Positions 21,479-32,335 of a stretch of 64,000 nucleotides of DNA are shown in pieces. The notes under the pieces are model-generated. The model did no database searches. It was not told the DNA's origin and saw only the letters and a list, made by a program, of their open reading frames with translations. Origin of the DNA: Stutzerimonas urumqiensis. Lineage in GTDB: Bacteria; Pseudomonadota; Gammaproteobacteria; Pseudomonadales; Pseudomonadaceae. Position numbers and translations under genes: made by a program. The DNA is taken from positions 62,001-126,000 of the forward strand of contig NZ_RBZQ01000007.1 in the NCBI RefSeq assembly GCF_003640395.1, written 5' to 3'. Numbering within the stretch: position 1 is the first letter of the stretch; each line of letters begins with the position of its first letter.

Positions 21479-22545
21479 GGCAGTCGATTCCGGATGGCTA
21501 CGGTGGTGGTGAAGACCTGGGCGATGCGGTTGTTCTTGATGGTGACGGTGCCGTCATCGTAGGTGGCGAAGTCATCGTCTCGAACGATGCCCGCCACGGC
21601 GGGGTACACAAAAACCTGCGGCTCTTCGAGCGCATTGATTTCAGGGCTGACGACCAGCAACGAAATACGTGCCGAGACGACCTTGTTCCAGTCGCCCTCG
21701 CCCGATGCGACGAGGTTGTTGGTGCCGGCCTTTACATAGTCGTCCGCCAGACGGTCGCCGTCCTTGTCGAGGCCATAGGTGACCTGCATATCGATCACGC
21801 CTTCGACCAACTCCTCATCATGTGGGCTAGGGCTGAGCGCTTTGCGAACGAGGGAAGGCAGACGACCGGCGTTGTCGCGAATGTAGTAGACGTGGCTTTG
21901 CAGAATGTACGCGGAAAGCGGCTCGGTATAGGACTGACTCCAGTTAACGTTCCGGTTGCCTGGCGTGACATTGCCGCCACTGGTGTTGAACGTCGTTGCC
22001 TGCTGGTTTGCTGTGTTCTGGAAGATGTCGCAGCCAGTAGAGTTGGCTGCGATTACGATCTGACCAGAAAACGCCCCGGTACTGCCGTCGACGCCCAAGT
22101 TGGGTCCGCCGATCTGGTGTGTGCCTTGTGGCTCGAAGGGGAGACCGGAACCTGCATATTTAACGATGAGCGCATCGGTGTCGGCTCGAGTCTGCTCGGT
22201 CGCCGCGAAAATCACGGGCTTGCTGTTTTCCCAGCCCTGGATTGCGGGGCTCGTGCTGTAGGCGTTGCGTAGATCGGCGCTGGCACTGGTCAGATTCAAA
22301 TGGTTGACCGGTTCTCCCAGACATTCCCCCTTGTACCCCGCCTGCCTGACATCGAACGCGACGAATTCCGTTGCGAAGCGTCCCGCTTCCTGCACCCGCG
22401 CAACCGCCGTGTTGGTGTGGTAAAGCTCCTTGCTCGAAAGGAACACCTGAAGCACCCCACCCAGCAGCAGCAGGCTGATGAGCATGGCGATCATCAGCTC
22501 GATCAGGGAAAGCCCTCGCTGCGCAAAACATCCTTTCTGGTTCAT
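21475..22545 (-). CDS. pilW: Type IV pilus minor pilin PilW
   Basis: The 356-residue protein starts with a prepilin leader and RGLSLIELMIAMLISLLLLGGVLQVF, the PilW signature. It is the largest minor pilin and links PilV and PilX in the tip complex below PilY1. Its start overlaps the pilV stop (ATGA). The C-terminal domain is variable and otherwise unassigned. Confidence 0.93.
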   Translation of the reverse strand: MNQKGCFAQRGLSLIELMIAMLISLLLLGGVLQVFLSSKELYHTNTAVARVQEAGRFATEFVAFDVRQAGYKGECLGEPVNHLNLTSASADLRNAYSTSPAIQGWENSKPVIFAATEQTRADTDALIVKYAGSGLPFEPQGTHQIGGPNLGVDGSTGAFSGQIVIAANSTGCDIFQNTANQQATTFNTSGGNVTPGNRNVNWSQSYTEPLSAYILQSHVYYIRDNAGRLPSLVRKALSPSPHDEELVEGVIDMQVTYGLDKDGDRLADDYVKAGTNNLVASGEGDWNKVVSARISLLVVSPEINALEEPQVFVYPAVAGIVRDDDFATYDDGTVTIKNNRIAQVFTTTVAIRNRLP

Positions 22546-23015
22546 AGCTGCGTCCGGTAAACGAAGGTTTCGCGATCGGTAGCGGCCGAGTTCTCGATGC
22601 GGCCGCGGTTGTCATCCCATTCGACGGTTATGGTGAAGACGCGGCCGACACGGGTAATGCCGCCGCGTGCATCGCTCGAGAGCAGGCAGGACAGCGAATT
22701 GAGCCACTCGGCGACATCCTTTGCGGCCAGCGTGCCCGTCGCGTCGAGATCGGGATCGCAGGTCACGTTGGTCAGGGCGGTGTCGTATACGCCGTTGAGC
22801 GCGTCGGCGCGGTTGGCACGCATGCGATCGGTGATGTCGTAGGCCAGCACCGTGGCCTGCGAGCGGTAATAGGCGCTGTGGTTGCTCTTGATCGCGGCCA
22901 TCTGCAGGCCGGCCAGGCCGAGAAGACCGATGGACAGCACCAGCAGCGCGACCAGCACTTCGATCAGGGTGGCGCCGCGCTCACGGTCAGGCGGCGCGAG
23001 CGAGACGTGGCTCAT
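22542..23015 (-). CDS. pilV: Type IV pilus minor pilin PilV
   Basis: The 157-residue protein begins MSHVSLAPPDRERG before the processed segment ATLIEVLVALLVLSIGLLGLAGLQ, which keeps Glu5. GLAGLQMAAIKSNHSAYYRSQATVLAYDI is the PilV family block. The ATG at 23015 overlaps the fimU stop (ATGA). The open frame reaches 23207 but that part lies inside fimU in another frame. Confidence 0.93.
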   Translation of the reverse strand: MSHVSLAPPDRERGATLIEVLVALLVLSIGLLGLAGLQMAAIKSNHSAYYRSQATVLAYDITDRMRANRADALNGVYDTALTNVTCDPDLDATGTLAAKDVAEWLNSLSCLLSSDARGGITRVGRVFTITVEWDDNRGRIENSAATDRETFVYRTQL

Positions 23016-23518
23016 TGGCAAGTTCCTTTTGCACGGGAAAGATGACCGGTGACGCTCAGCGTCAGGGTGTAATTCGTTTGGCCGGCGCAGCTTGCGGGAG
23101 CGGCGATGAAAGCGGACGTAGGCGCAGCGGCGAGCAGGCCGCTTGGAAGGAAAGTCAGCGTTTGCGAGGGACCGGTGATGGTCGTGCCGCCGGCGGTGGC
23201 ATCCCATACCCGCAATACGGTTGTTTCGTTTGCCACGGTAGCCGGGTTATCAGGAATTCTTACGAGCCAACCATTGCCCCACGTCGTCGCGTTGGCGCAG
23301 GCCCCGTTGTTGCGCCGACAGATTTCGACCGAAACGCCACGGCGCACGGCTTCGGAGCGTGCGTACTGAAAGGCGGTCATCAGGTTGTCGGCGGCGGTCT
23401 GGGTTCGGTTATTGGCAATCATCTGGCGGAACGACGGCGCGGCGAGGCCGAGCAGGATTGCCAGGATCGCCAGGGTAATCATCAGTTCGATCAGTGTGAA
23501 ACCACGGGAGTCGCGCAT
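23012..23518 (-). CDS. fimU: Type IV pilus minor pilin FimU
   Basis: The 168-residue protein has the leader MRDSRG and then [23 protein letters not shown] GspH-type C-terminal domain carries AFQYARSEAVRRGVSVEICRR. FimU is a minor pilin that bridges the tip complex to the major pilin. The chosen ATG at 23518 gives the standard short leader. It is the first gene of the ATGA-coupled chain fimU-pilV-pilW-pilX. Confidence 0.9.
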   Translation of the reverse strand: MRDSRGFTLIELMITLAILAILLGLAAPSFRQMIANNRTQTAADNLMTAFQYARSEAVRRGVSVEICRRNNGACANATTWGNGWLVRIPDNPATVANETTVLRVWDATAGGTTITGPSQTLTFLPSGLLAAAPTSAFIAAPASCAGQTNYTLTLSVTGHLSRAKGTCQ

Positions 23519-23576
23519 AGCTGCTCTCGGTTCATTAGGTTGCGAAATGATGCGATTTTGCCGCCTGGCTTCCTCG

Positions 23577-23598
23577 ACCGACCGGACATCCGGTCGGT
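23577..23598. other. Perfect 9-bp hairpin between fimT and fimU
   Basis: ACCGACCGG (23577-23585) and CCGGTCGGT (23590-23598) flank a four-base loop. There is no U-tract in the direction of pil transcription, so it is either an attenuation or processing structure or a protein-binding palindrome. It lies in the 100-base gap where a separate fimU promoter would be expected. Confidence 0.5.
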
Positions 23599-23618
23599 TT
23601 AATCCGCTGTACGGCAGG

Positions 23619-24140
23619 TCAGTCGCAGTCGTTGTCAGCGAGCTGTGAGTCAAGTCTCGTTCTGCCTGTGATGTTGATCTTGAAGGCCTTGAGCACTTCG
23701 CCTCCGTGACAGAGCGAAAGGCTGCCGTTCTGGTCATTGGTCGTACCATCCGTGCGGAAGCTCAGGTGAGGTTGGTTGCGAAAACTGCTCCAGTTCCAGT
23801 GCAGACTCCCGCCGATCTCCGAGACCTGTAGCAAGGTCTCGCCTGCGTCAAATTGTCCATTCAGGTTAGGGTCCCGAAAGATCATCATCCGCCCGACCCA
23901 TTGGTCATTGCCGTCGCAGGCATCCTGCCCCGCGCAAAGCGTTACAGGCTGTCGGCTGGTTATCGCCTGGTTGCGTGCGAAATTGAGATCGGTCAGCAGT
24001 TGGTTCATCTGGGTACGATGACGAGCTTGCTCGAGGGTCTGGTTGAAGGACGGTGCGGCGATGCCCAGCAGAATGCCCAGCACCGCCAGGGTCACCATGA
24101 GTTCGATGAGGGTGAAGCCGCGATAACGGACGGTTTTCAC
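23619..24140 (-). CDS. fimT: Type IV pilus pseudopilin FimT, GTG start
   Basis: The 173-residue protein has a short leader and FTLIELMVTLAVLGILLGIAAPSF. It carries a GspH/FimT C-terminal domain with four cysteines (CAGQDAC, SLCHGG, DNDC). FimT-type pseudopilins bind DNA in some bacteria; whether this one does is inference. The start is a GTG at 24140 with AGGAA eight bases upstream, which gives a six-residue lead-in before the conserved Gly-Phe. It is divergent from thiO. Confidence 0.86.
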   Translation of the reverse strand: MKTVRYRGFTLIELMVTLAVLGILLGIAAPSFNQTLEQARHRTQMNQLLTDLNFARNQAITSRQPVTLCAGQDACDGNDQWVGRMMIFRDPNLNGQFDAGETLLQVSEIGGSLHWNWSSFRNQPHLSFRTDGTTNDQNGSLSLCHGGEVLKAFKINITGRTRLDSQLADNDCD

Positions 24141-24243
24141 GTGCAGATTCCTTTCCAATGTTCGGATCGCCTTCCTGGCGGGCGTTCTTTTCGGCCGAGG
24201 GCTTGCCAATGTCAAGCCGCGGCCCATTTCTTAGGAGCGTAAT

Positions 24244-25350
24244 GTGGGGCAGCTAACACTAGTCATCGGCGGCGGCGTCATGGGCCTGCTTACCAGCCTG
24301 CATCTGGCCGATGTCGGGGTGGAGATCGTGTTGTTCGATCAGGGCCAGGTCGGTCGCGAGGCGTCGTGGGCAGGCGGTGGCATCGTGTCGCCGTTGTATC
24401 CGTGGCGGTATTCACCGGCGGTAACGGCCCTGGCGCACTGGTCGCAGGACTACTACCCGGCGCTGGGCGAGCGGTTGCTGGGCGAGACGGGGATCGATCC
24501 GGAGGTCACCACGACGGGGCTGTACTGGCTGGACCTGGATGATGAGAGCGAGGCGCTGGCCTGGGCGCAGCGCGAGGGACGGACGTTGCGCGCGGTGCCG
24601 ATCGAGCAGGCCTACGCCGCGGTGCCGGGCCTGGGCGAGGGTTATCAGCGGGCGGTCCACATGCCGGAGATCGCCAACGTGCGCAATCCCCGGTTGCTCA
24701 AGGCCCTGCGCCAGGCGTTGGCCGAGCGGCCCAATGTCGAGTTGGTCGAAGGCTGCGCCGTGCGCGGCATCACGACCGCCAACGGGCGTGTCGTCGGGGT
24801 CGAGACCGAGCAGGGCCAGCGGCGGGCCGATCGGGTCGTGGTGGCGGCCGGTGCGTGGAGCGGGCAACTGCTGGCGTCGCTCGGCCTAGAGGTGCCGGTC
24901 GAACCGGTCAAAGGCGAGATGATCCTCTACAAGGCCGAGCGGAACTGGCTGGGCAGCATGGTGCTGGCCAAGGGGCGCTATGCGATTCCGCGCCGCGACG
25001 GCCACATCCTGGTTGGCAGTACCCTGGCGCGCACCGGTTTCGACAAGCAACCGACGCAAACGGCGCTGGAAAGCCTGAAGGCGACGGCGCAGACGCTGCT
25101 TCCGGCGCTGGCCGGGGCCGAGGTGGCCCAGCATTGGGCGGGGCTGCGGCCCGGGTCGCCCGATGGCGTTCCTTATATAGGCGAGTTGTCCGGCGTCGAG
25201 GGTTTGTGGCTCAACTGCGGCCACTACCGCAACGGGTTGGTGCTGGCGCCGGCGTCGTGTCGGTTGCTGGTCGACCTGATGCTCGGTGAGTCGCCGATCA
25301 TCGACCCGACGCCCTATGCGCCGGCCGACCGGCTCGCCGCACGAGCCTGA
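24244..25350 (+). CDS. thiO: Glycine oxidase ThiO
   Basis: The 368-residue FAD enzyme has the Rossmann motif LVIGGGVMGLLTSLHLADVG and the DAO-family segments EASWAGGGIVSPLYPW, VEPVKGEMILY and HWAGLRPGSPDGVPYIG. It oxidises glycine to the imine used in making the thiazole of thiamine. It starts with GTG (24244) behind AGGAG with six bases spacing. The gene is at the expected Pseudomonas position next to fimT, but what follows differs from P. aeruginosa (see findings). Confidence 0.9.
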   Translation: MGQLTLVIGGGVMGLLTSLHLADVGVEIVLFDQGQVGREASWAGGGIVSPLYPWRYSPAVTALAHWSQDYYPALGERLLGETGIDPEVTTTGLYWLDLDDESEALAWAQREGRTLRAVPIEQAYAAVPGLGEGYQRAVHMPEIANVRNPRLLKALRQALAERPNVELVEGCAVRGITTANGRVVGVETEQGQRRADRVVVAAGAWSGQLLASLGLEVPVEPVKGEMILYKAERNWLGSMVLAKGRYAIPRRDGHILVGSTLARTGFDKQPTQTALESLKATAQTLLPALAGAEVAQHWAGLRPGSPDGVPYIGELSGVEGLWLNCGHYRNGLVLAPASCRLLVDLMLGESPIIDPTPYAPADRLAARA

Positions 25351-25446
25351 CGCGCGAGCGCTGCGACGTTGCATCCGCCGGCGTTGCTGCTACATTCCGC
25401 AGCTTCGTCGCCCGGCTGGGCGCGCAACGATCGAAGGAAGAGGGCG

Positions 25447-25818
25447 GTGGCCAAGAAAACGACTTCGCTCGCCGGGCTCGGCGGGCTCGTCTACTCGACC
25501 GATGCGGGGCGCCACTGCCCTGAGTGTGGCAAGCCGCTCGGCGCCTGCATCTGCGGCGCGCCCGCGCAGCCAGCGGGCGACGGCGTCGCACGGGTTCGCC
25601 GGGAAACCAAGGGGCGCGGCGGCAAGACCGTGACCACCGTCAGCGGGGTTCCGCTGGCGGAGGCCGAACTGAAGGAACTGGCCAGTGCCCTCAAGCGCCG
25701 TTGCGGAACCGGAGGGGCGCTGAAGGACGGCGTCATCGAGATCCAGGGCGATCACGTTCAGCTGCTGCTCGACGAACTGACCACGCGCGGTATCAAGGCC
25801 AAGCGATCGGGTGGCTGA
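25447..25818 (+). CDS. SUI1/eIF1-like translation factor (YciH family)
   Basis: The 123-residue protein has an N-terminal zinc-ribbon-like CPECGKPLGACICG and a C-terminal SUI1 domain (GRGGKTVTTVSGVPL, LKRRCGTGGALKDGVIEIQGDH). This matches the YciH family, a bacterial relative of eIF1 thought to act in initiation fidelity or stress translation. The start is a GTG at 25447 preceded by GGAAGAGGG. It lies just upstream of speA, an arrangement I recall from P. aeruginosa. Confidence 0.88.
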   Translation: MAKKTTSLAGLGGLVYSTDAGRHCPECGKPLGACICGAPAQPAGDGVARVRRETKGRGGKTVTTVSGVPLAEAELKELASALKRRCGTGGALKDGVIEIQGDHVQLLLDELTTRGIKAKRSGG

Positions 25819-25947
25819 GCCGGGTTCGCCGACTCGCCGCGGCGGCCGTCATGCCCAGTGAATTCCATTCGACCGGGCTGTTCCAACACATCATCAGTAC
25901 CCCAGGCGATCGCTTGCGGGTCCATTCGCTTCACCGGGGAGGCATCG

Positions 25948-27861
<1,914 letters not shown>

Positions 27862-27864
27862 GCC

Positions 27865-29754
27865 TCAGACCAGCGCCTCGATCGCACGAGCCAGGCTTTC
27901 GTAGGTGTACGGCTTGGGCAGCAGCGGGTAGTTGCTGCCCTGTGCCACTTCGCTGTAGCCGGTGGTGAGTAGCACCGGCAGCTCGGGCATTCGCTCGCGC
28001 AGCCGGTTGGCCAGTTCGAGGCCGCTGATGCCGCCGGGCATCACGACGTCGCTGAACAGCAGGTCGATACGCGCCACGCGGTCCATCACGTTCAGCGCCT
28101 CGTCGGGCTCGTGCGCCACCAGCACGTCGTAGCCCATCGCTTCGAGCATGCCTTGCGCGACCTCCGCGACGTTCCGGTCGTCCTCCAGCAGCAGCACGCG
28201 CTTGTTGCGACCAGTCGTTTCGTCGGCGGTCGTACTGGCGTCGTGCACCGGTAGGTAAAGCGTGACGGTCGTGCCCTGGTCCGGCTGTGAATCGAGGGTA
28301 ACGGTGCCGCCCGACTGGCGGGCGAAACCGTGCACTTGGCTCAACCCGAGCCCCGATCCCTTGCCGAACGCCTTGGTCGTGAAGAAGGGTTCGAACACGC
28401 GGGCGCGAATCTCCTCGGACATGCCCTTGCCGTTGTCCTCGAGGCGGATCGCGACGAAGCGACCCATGAGCCCGTCGGGCGCGCCGGACAGCGTGCAGGA
28501 TTCGGCATCGAGGGTCAGTCGGCCGGGATCGCCGACGGCATCCCGGGCGTTGAGTGTCAGGTTGAGTAGCGCTAGCTCGAGCTGGACAGGATCGACCTCG
28601 ATCAGCGGCAGATCGTCCGGCACCTGCAAGGCGAGCGTGACCGTGCGTGGGAGCGACTGTTTGAGCAGCGGCAGGCAGGATCGCAGCGCCTCGCCGGGGT
28701 CGATGACCTGCGCCTTGAGCGGCTGACGACGAGCGAAGGTCAGCAACTGCCGGGTGATGTCGCCGCCGCGCTCCGCAGCTTGGCCAATCGATTCGATCTG
28801 ACGCAGCAGGCGCGGGTCCTCGGTGAGTCGGCGGGCCAGATCCGCGGCGCCGCGGATGATCGTCAGCAGGTTGTTGAAATCATGCGCCAGGCCGCCGGTG
28901 AACTGACCGAGGGCTTCGAGCTTCTGCGACTGCAGCAGTTGCTGGCGGGCCTGTTCGAGGCGCTCCTCGGCAAGCCGCCGCTCGGTGACGTCCCGCGTGA
29001 CCTTGGCGAAGCCGATGTGCCGGCCCGCTTCGTCGCGTAACGGGTCGACCACCACGCTCGCCCAGAATCGCTCCCCGTTCTTGCGTACCCGCCAGCCCTC
29101 CGCGCTGAAGCGGCCCTGCTCGAGCGCAGCACGCAAGGCGCGGCCTGGTACGTCGGCGGCGCGGTCCTCGGGGGCGAAGAACAGCGAGAAGTGCGCCCCG
29201 ATCACCTCGTCGGCGCGGTAGCCCTTGATGCGCTCGGCGCCGCTGTTCCAGCTGCTGATACGGCCCTCGGTATCGAGCCGGTAGATGGCATAGTCGGTCA
29301 CGCCGTCGACCAGCAGCCGGAAGTTGCGCTCGCTGTCGCGCAGGGCCTGCTGGGCCAGGCGCTGTTCGGTCATGTCACGGGTGATCTTGGCTAGGCCGAT
29401 CAGCTCGCCGCGCTCGTCACGTACCGCATCGAGTGCCGTCAGCGCCCAGAACGGCGTGCCGTCCTTGCGCAGGCGCCAGCCTTCGTCCTGATGACGGCCC
29501 TCGCGGAGCGCCTTGGCCAGTGCCTTTTCCGGTATGCCGGCTGCCTGCGCCTCGGGCGTGAAGAAGACCGAGAAATGCTGGCCGAGGATTTCCTCGCGGC
29601 TGTAGCCGTTGATGCGCTCCGCGCCGAGATTCCAGCTGACCACGTGGCCTTCGGGGTCGAGCATGAAAATGGCGTAATCGACGACGGCGTTGACCAGGTC
29701 CCGGTAGGTCTCGGCTGGCAATTCCAGCGTGCGATGAGGATGCGGAGCGGGCAT
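27865..29754 (-). CDS. Hybrid sensor histidine kinase, PAS-PAS-HisKA-HATPase-REC
   Basis: This protein of about 629 residues has no membrane segment. Two PAS domains (about 15-135 and 145-262) are near repeats of each other: SWNLGAERINGYSREEILGQ versus SWNSGAERIKGYRADEVIG. They are followed by a kinase core with the phospho-His in GLAHDFNNLL (about residue 291), an ATPase domain (DNGKGM, GKGSGLGLSQVHGF) and a C-terminal receiver with Asp at about 569 (LLFSDVVMP). It is a soluble orphan kinase; no cognate regulator is adjacent. The start is uncertain: ATG at 29754, or GTG at 29766, and neither has a good ribosome-binding site. Confidence 0.88.
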   Translation of the reverse strand: MPAPHPHRTLELPAETYRDLVNAVVDYAIFMLDPEGHVVSWNLGAERINGYSREEILGQHFSVFFTPEAQAAGIPEKALAKALREGRHQDEGWRLRKDGTPFWALTALDAVRDERGELIGLAKITRDMTEQRLAQQALRDSERNFRLLVDGVTDYAIYRLDTEGRISSWNSGAERIKGYRADEVIGAHFSLFFAPEDRAADVPGRALRAALEQGRFSAEGWRVRKNGERFWASVVVDPLRDEAGRHIGFAKVTRDVTERRLAEERLEQARQQLLQSQKLEALGQFTGGLAHDFNNLLTIIRGAADLARRLTEDPRLLRQIESIGQAAERGGDITRQLLTFARRQPLKAQVIDPGEALRSCLPLLKQSLPRTVTLALQVPDDLPLIEVDPVQLELALLNLTLNARDAVGDPGRLTLDAESCTLSGAPDGLMGRFVAIRLEDNGKGMSEEIRARVFEPFFTTKAFGKGSGLGLSQVHGFARQSGGTVTLDSQPDQGTTVTLYLPVHDASTTADETTGRNKRVLLLEDDRNVAEVAQGMLEAMGYDVLVAHEPDEALNVMDRVARIDLLFSDVVMPGGISGLELANRLRERMPELPVLLTTGYSEVAQGSNYPLLPKPYTYESLARAIEALV

Positions 29755-29827
29755 GCAGGGCGTCACCAGGCTGCGTCATGAACGCGCAGGATGCCACGCA
29801 TGACGGCCAGGTGTCAGATTCCGCCGG

Positions 29828-30286
29828 TCAGCGGGCGATGACGCCGATGCCTCGCGCCATCAGGGCTGCCGCCAGCGGGATGAAGAGAAACAGCAGCAGC
29901 TCGAGGCGGATCGTCATCTTCACCCAGCGTGCGCGCGCGTCGCTCAGCGCCGGCGCCTGGCCGGCCTTGAGGTGGCGCCGCCAGCCGAGGAACGTCACGG
30001 TTGGGTAGATCGACAGCAGGGCGACCAGCACGAACAGCCCGACCTTGGCGTGGAAGGCGCTGTTCTGCAGGTAATACTCCAGCCCCTTGCCGAACCAGAT
30101 GACGCGCGCCAAGCCGGTCGCCAGCACCAGCGCGGCGGCGATACCGAAGGCGACGTCGATGCGGAACAGGCTGCGGGCGCGCTCGAAGCTCAGCGACGGG
30201 CGGAACAGCTGGTGTTCGAGCACCAGCAGCGCGAACAGCACGAAGATGGCGAGAAAGTGGAGGTAGGCGGCGATGGCATAGGCCAT
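29828..30286 (-). CDS. DUF2214-type inner membrane protein
   Basis: The 152-residue protein has four predicted transmembrane helices (AIAAYLHFLAIFVLFALLVLE, FGIAAALVLATGLARVIWFG, KVGLFVLVALLSIYP and the C-terminal LELLLFLFIPLAAALMARG). This pattern fits the DUF2214 family, whose function is unknown. An N-terminal His (YLHF) and later charged residues recall heme or copper membrane proteins, but I cannot assign that. The ATG at 30286 gives the membrane start; the longer frame to 30481 is not credible. Confidence 0.75.
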   Translation of the reverse strand: MAYAIAAYLHFLAIFVLFALLVLEHQLFRPSLSFERARSLFRIDVAFGIAAALVLATGLARVIWFGKGLEYYLQNSAFHAKVGLFVLVALLSIYPTVTFLGWRRHLKAGQAPALSDARARWVKMTIRLELLLFLFIPLAAALMARGIGVIAR

Positions 30287-30366
30287 GTCGGATTCCTTCG
30301 TCGGGCCGGTGCGACCGGGCAGGTGGCAAGAACGGCAATGCTGGCTGATTCGCCGGGAATTTGGAA

Positions 30367-31725
30367 TCACCCGGCCGCTGCGTGCGCGCCGTTCATCCAG
30401 GCATCGCGGCGATGCAGGCGCCAGGCCAGCACGGCCAGGCACAGGCCGCGCAAGGCCATGAACAGCAGGAACGCGAGCCACAGGCCATCGTTGCCGAGCC
30501 CGCGCAACAGCCAGCCGAGCGGCAGGGTCAACGCCACCGCCAGCAGCATGCTGTCGCGCATTTCACGGGCGCGCGTGGCACCGATGAACAGACCGTCGAG
30601 CAGGTAGCTCACCACCGCGATCAGCGGCAAGGCGGCCAGGTAGGGCAGGTGCGCCAGGGCCTCGCGGCGCACGGCCTCGATGTCGGTTTGCAGCGCGACG
30701 AAAGCTTCGCCGGCAAACACGAAGGCGCCGCTGAACAGCGCCGCCACCACCCCGGACCACAGCCCGCCGACCACCAGCCCGCGACCGAGCGCACAGCGGT
30801 CCCGGGCGCCGATCGCATGGCCGCACAGCGCCTCGGTCGCATGCGCGAGGCCATCCAGCGCGTAGGCCGTCAGCATCAGGCCATTGAGCAGCAGGGCATT
30901 GGCCGCGACCGTGCTGTCGCCCAGCCGGGCGCCCTGGAAGGCGATCAGGAAGAACACGCCCTGCAGCAACAGCGAGCGGATGAAGATGTCGCGATTCACC
31001 GCCAGCAGCGGTCGCCAGTTGCGCCAGTGACGCAAAGCGTCCGCCGCCAGCCGACCGGCATGACGCGCCAGCACCCGCCGGGCCAGCGCAAGCCCGAGCA
31101 ACGCGCCGCTCCACTCGGCGATGACCGAGGCCCAGGCCGCGCCCGCCACGCCCCAGCCAAGGCCGAGCACGAACCATAGATCGAGCGTGACATTCACGAG
31201 GTTGGTGAGCAGCAGCAGGGCGAGCGGGGCCCGCGCGTTCTGCGTGCCGAGAAACCAGCCCACCAGCGCATAGCTCGCCAGGGCAGCCGGCAGCCCGAGC
31301 AGGCGAATGCCGAAGTAATCCCGTGCCAGCCCGGCCAGTGCCGGCGACGGCGCCATGCCACGCAGGGCCAGCTCGCTCAGCGGCAGGGCCAGCACCCCGA
31401 GCAGGACCGCCAGACCCAGGCCGAGCAGCAGGCTTTGCAGCAGAACCGCCCGCAGCGCGCCGCCATCACCGCGGCCGGCTGCCTGCGCGGCGAAGCCGGT
31501 GGTGCCCATGCGCAGGAAGCCGAGACTGCCGACCATCACACCATAGAGCGCCGCACCCACCGCCGCTGCGCCGAGCTGGTGGGCATGCGGCAGGTGCCCG
31601 ACCACGGCGCTGTCGACCAGCGCCACCAGCGGGATCGACAGGTTGGAGAGCATCATCGGCGCCGCCAGCGACCATACCTGGCGGTGGGTCGGGCGATGCT
31701 GGAGGGTATCGCGCAGAGCGGTCAT
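30367..31725 (-). CDS. MATE-family efflux transporter (DinF-like)
   Basis: The 452-residue protein has twelve hydrophobic segments. It begins with the MATE pattern VWSLAAPMMLSNLSIPLVALVDSAVVGHL and contains GFLRMGTTGFAAQAAGRGD. DinF-branch MATE proteins export organic cations or oxidised compounds with H+ or Na+. An ATG at 31725 follows directly after a GTG in the same frame; I use the ATG. No regulator is adjacent, so its substrate cannot be guessed. Confidence 0.9.
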   Translation of the reverse strand: MTALRDTLQHRPTHRQVWSLAAPMMLSNLSIPLVALVDSAVVGHLPHAHQLGAAAVGAALYGVMVGSLGFLRMGTTGFAAQAAGRGDGGALRAVLLQSLLLGLGLAVLLGVLALPLSELALRGMAPSPALAGLARDYFGIRLLGLPAALASYALVGWFLGTQNARAPLALLLLTNLVNVTLDLWFVLGLGWGVAGAAWASVIAEWSGALLGLALARRVLARHAGRLAADALRHWRNWRPLLAVNRDIFIRSLLLQGVFFLIAFQGARLGDSTVAANALLLNGLMLTAYALDGLAHATEALCGHAIGARDRCALGRGLVVGGLWSGVVAALFSGAFVFAGEAFVALQTDIEAVRREALAHLPYLAALPLIAVVSYLLDGLFIGATRAREMRDSMLLAVALTLPLGWLLRGLGNDGLWLAFLLFMALRGLCLAVLAWRLHRRDAWMNGAHAAAG

Positions 31726-31815
31726 CACGGGGCAGTCGTTCGCAGCGTCGGAAAACGGCGGCCACTATACGGCGCCGTTCCGCTGCGCGTCAGGCGACCC
31801 GGCCGCCGCGCGGGT

Positions 31816-32109
31816 TCAGTGGATTAGCCAGCTCAACAGCCAGAGACCGAGCAGCAGCAGGATCAGGCCGCTGACGATGGCGCGGCGGAAAAAGGCCCGC
31901 ACCGCCGCGATCAACAACAGCAGCCCGATCACCAGGGCGGCCAGGCTGATCAGCGACTGGTCGATGCCCAGCGTGCGCGACAGACCTTCCAGGAAGTTGT
32001 GGCCGGCCGCGGCCAGCAGGCCGAAGAAGCCGCCGAGCGCATCGACGATAAAGCGGATCACCGTGCCCAGTGCGGCGCCGAGCCATTCGAAAAAACCTTC
32101 GACCTGCAT
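31816..32109 (-). CDS. Small membrane protein, 97 aa, unknown
   Basis: The ATG at 32109 has AAGGAA about seven bases upstream. The protein (MQVEGFFEWLGAALGTVIRF) has an amphipathic N-terminal half and then one or two strong hydrophobic segments (SLISLAALVIGLLLLIAAVRAFF, AIVSGLILLLLGLWLLSWL). I recognise no family with certainty. Codon use is like the neighbours, so it is probably real. Possible roles, such as a membrane-associated small regulator or part of the MATE unit, are guesses. Confidence 0.6.
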   Translation of the reverse strand: MQVEGFFEWLGAALGTVIRFIVDALGGFFGLLAAAGHNFLEGLSRTLGIDQSLISLAALVIGLLLLIAAVRAFFRRAIVSGLILLLLGLWLLSWLIH

Positions 32110-32291
32110 GTTGCGTTCCTTCAGAAAGAAATGGCGTACGCATCGCACGACCCTCGCTGCTTGGGCTGCCGGCCGCCGCGCCGAGTTCCCGACGTGCGGC
32201 GCAGCGGCGTGGATGACGAGGTGTGCGGTGGTCGACGAAATGCTTCAAGAAAATGAAGGGCCCGCCGAAATGAATTCCATGTAACAAAGTT

Positions 32292-32301
32292 TTGTATACA
32301 A
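32292..32301. promoter_or_regulatory. Palindrome TTGTATACAA upstream of the chemoreceptor
   Basis: This 10-bp perfect palindrome lies 35 bases before the chemoreceptor start, in a short AT-rich stretch where a promoter is expected. The GT-AT-AC core resembles operators of GntR-family repressors. No GntR gene lies nearby, so the link is tentative. Confidence 0.3.
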
Positions 32302-32335
32302 CACGAAAAATCCTTGCAGTGATCGGAGTCAGCCC

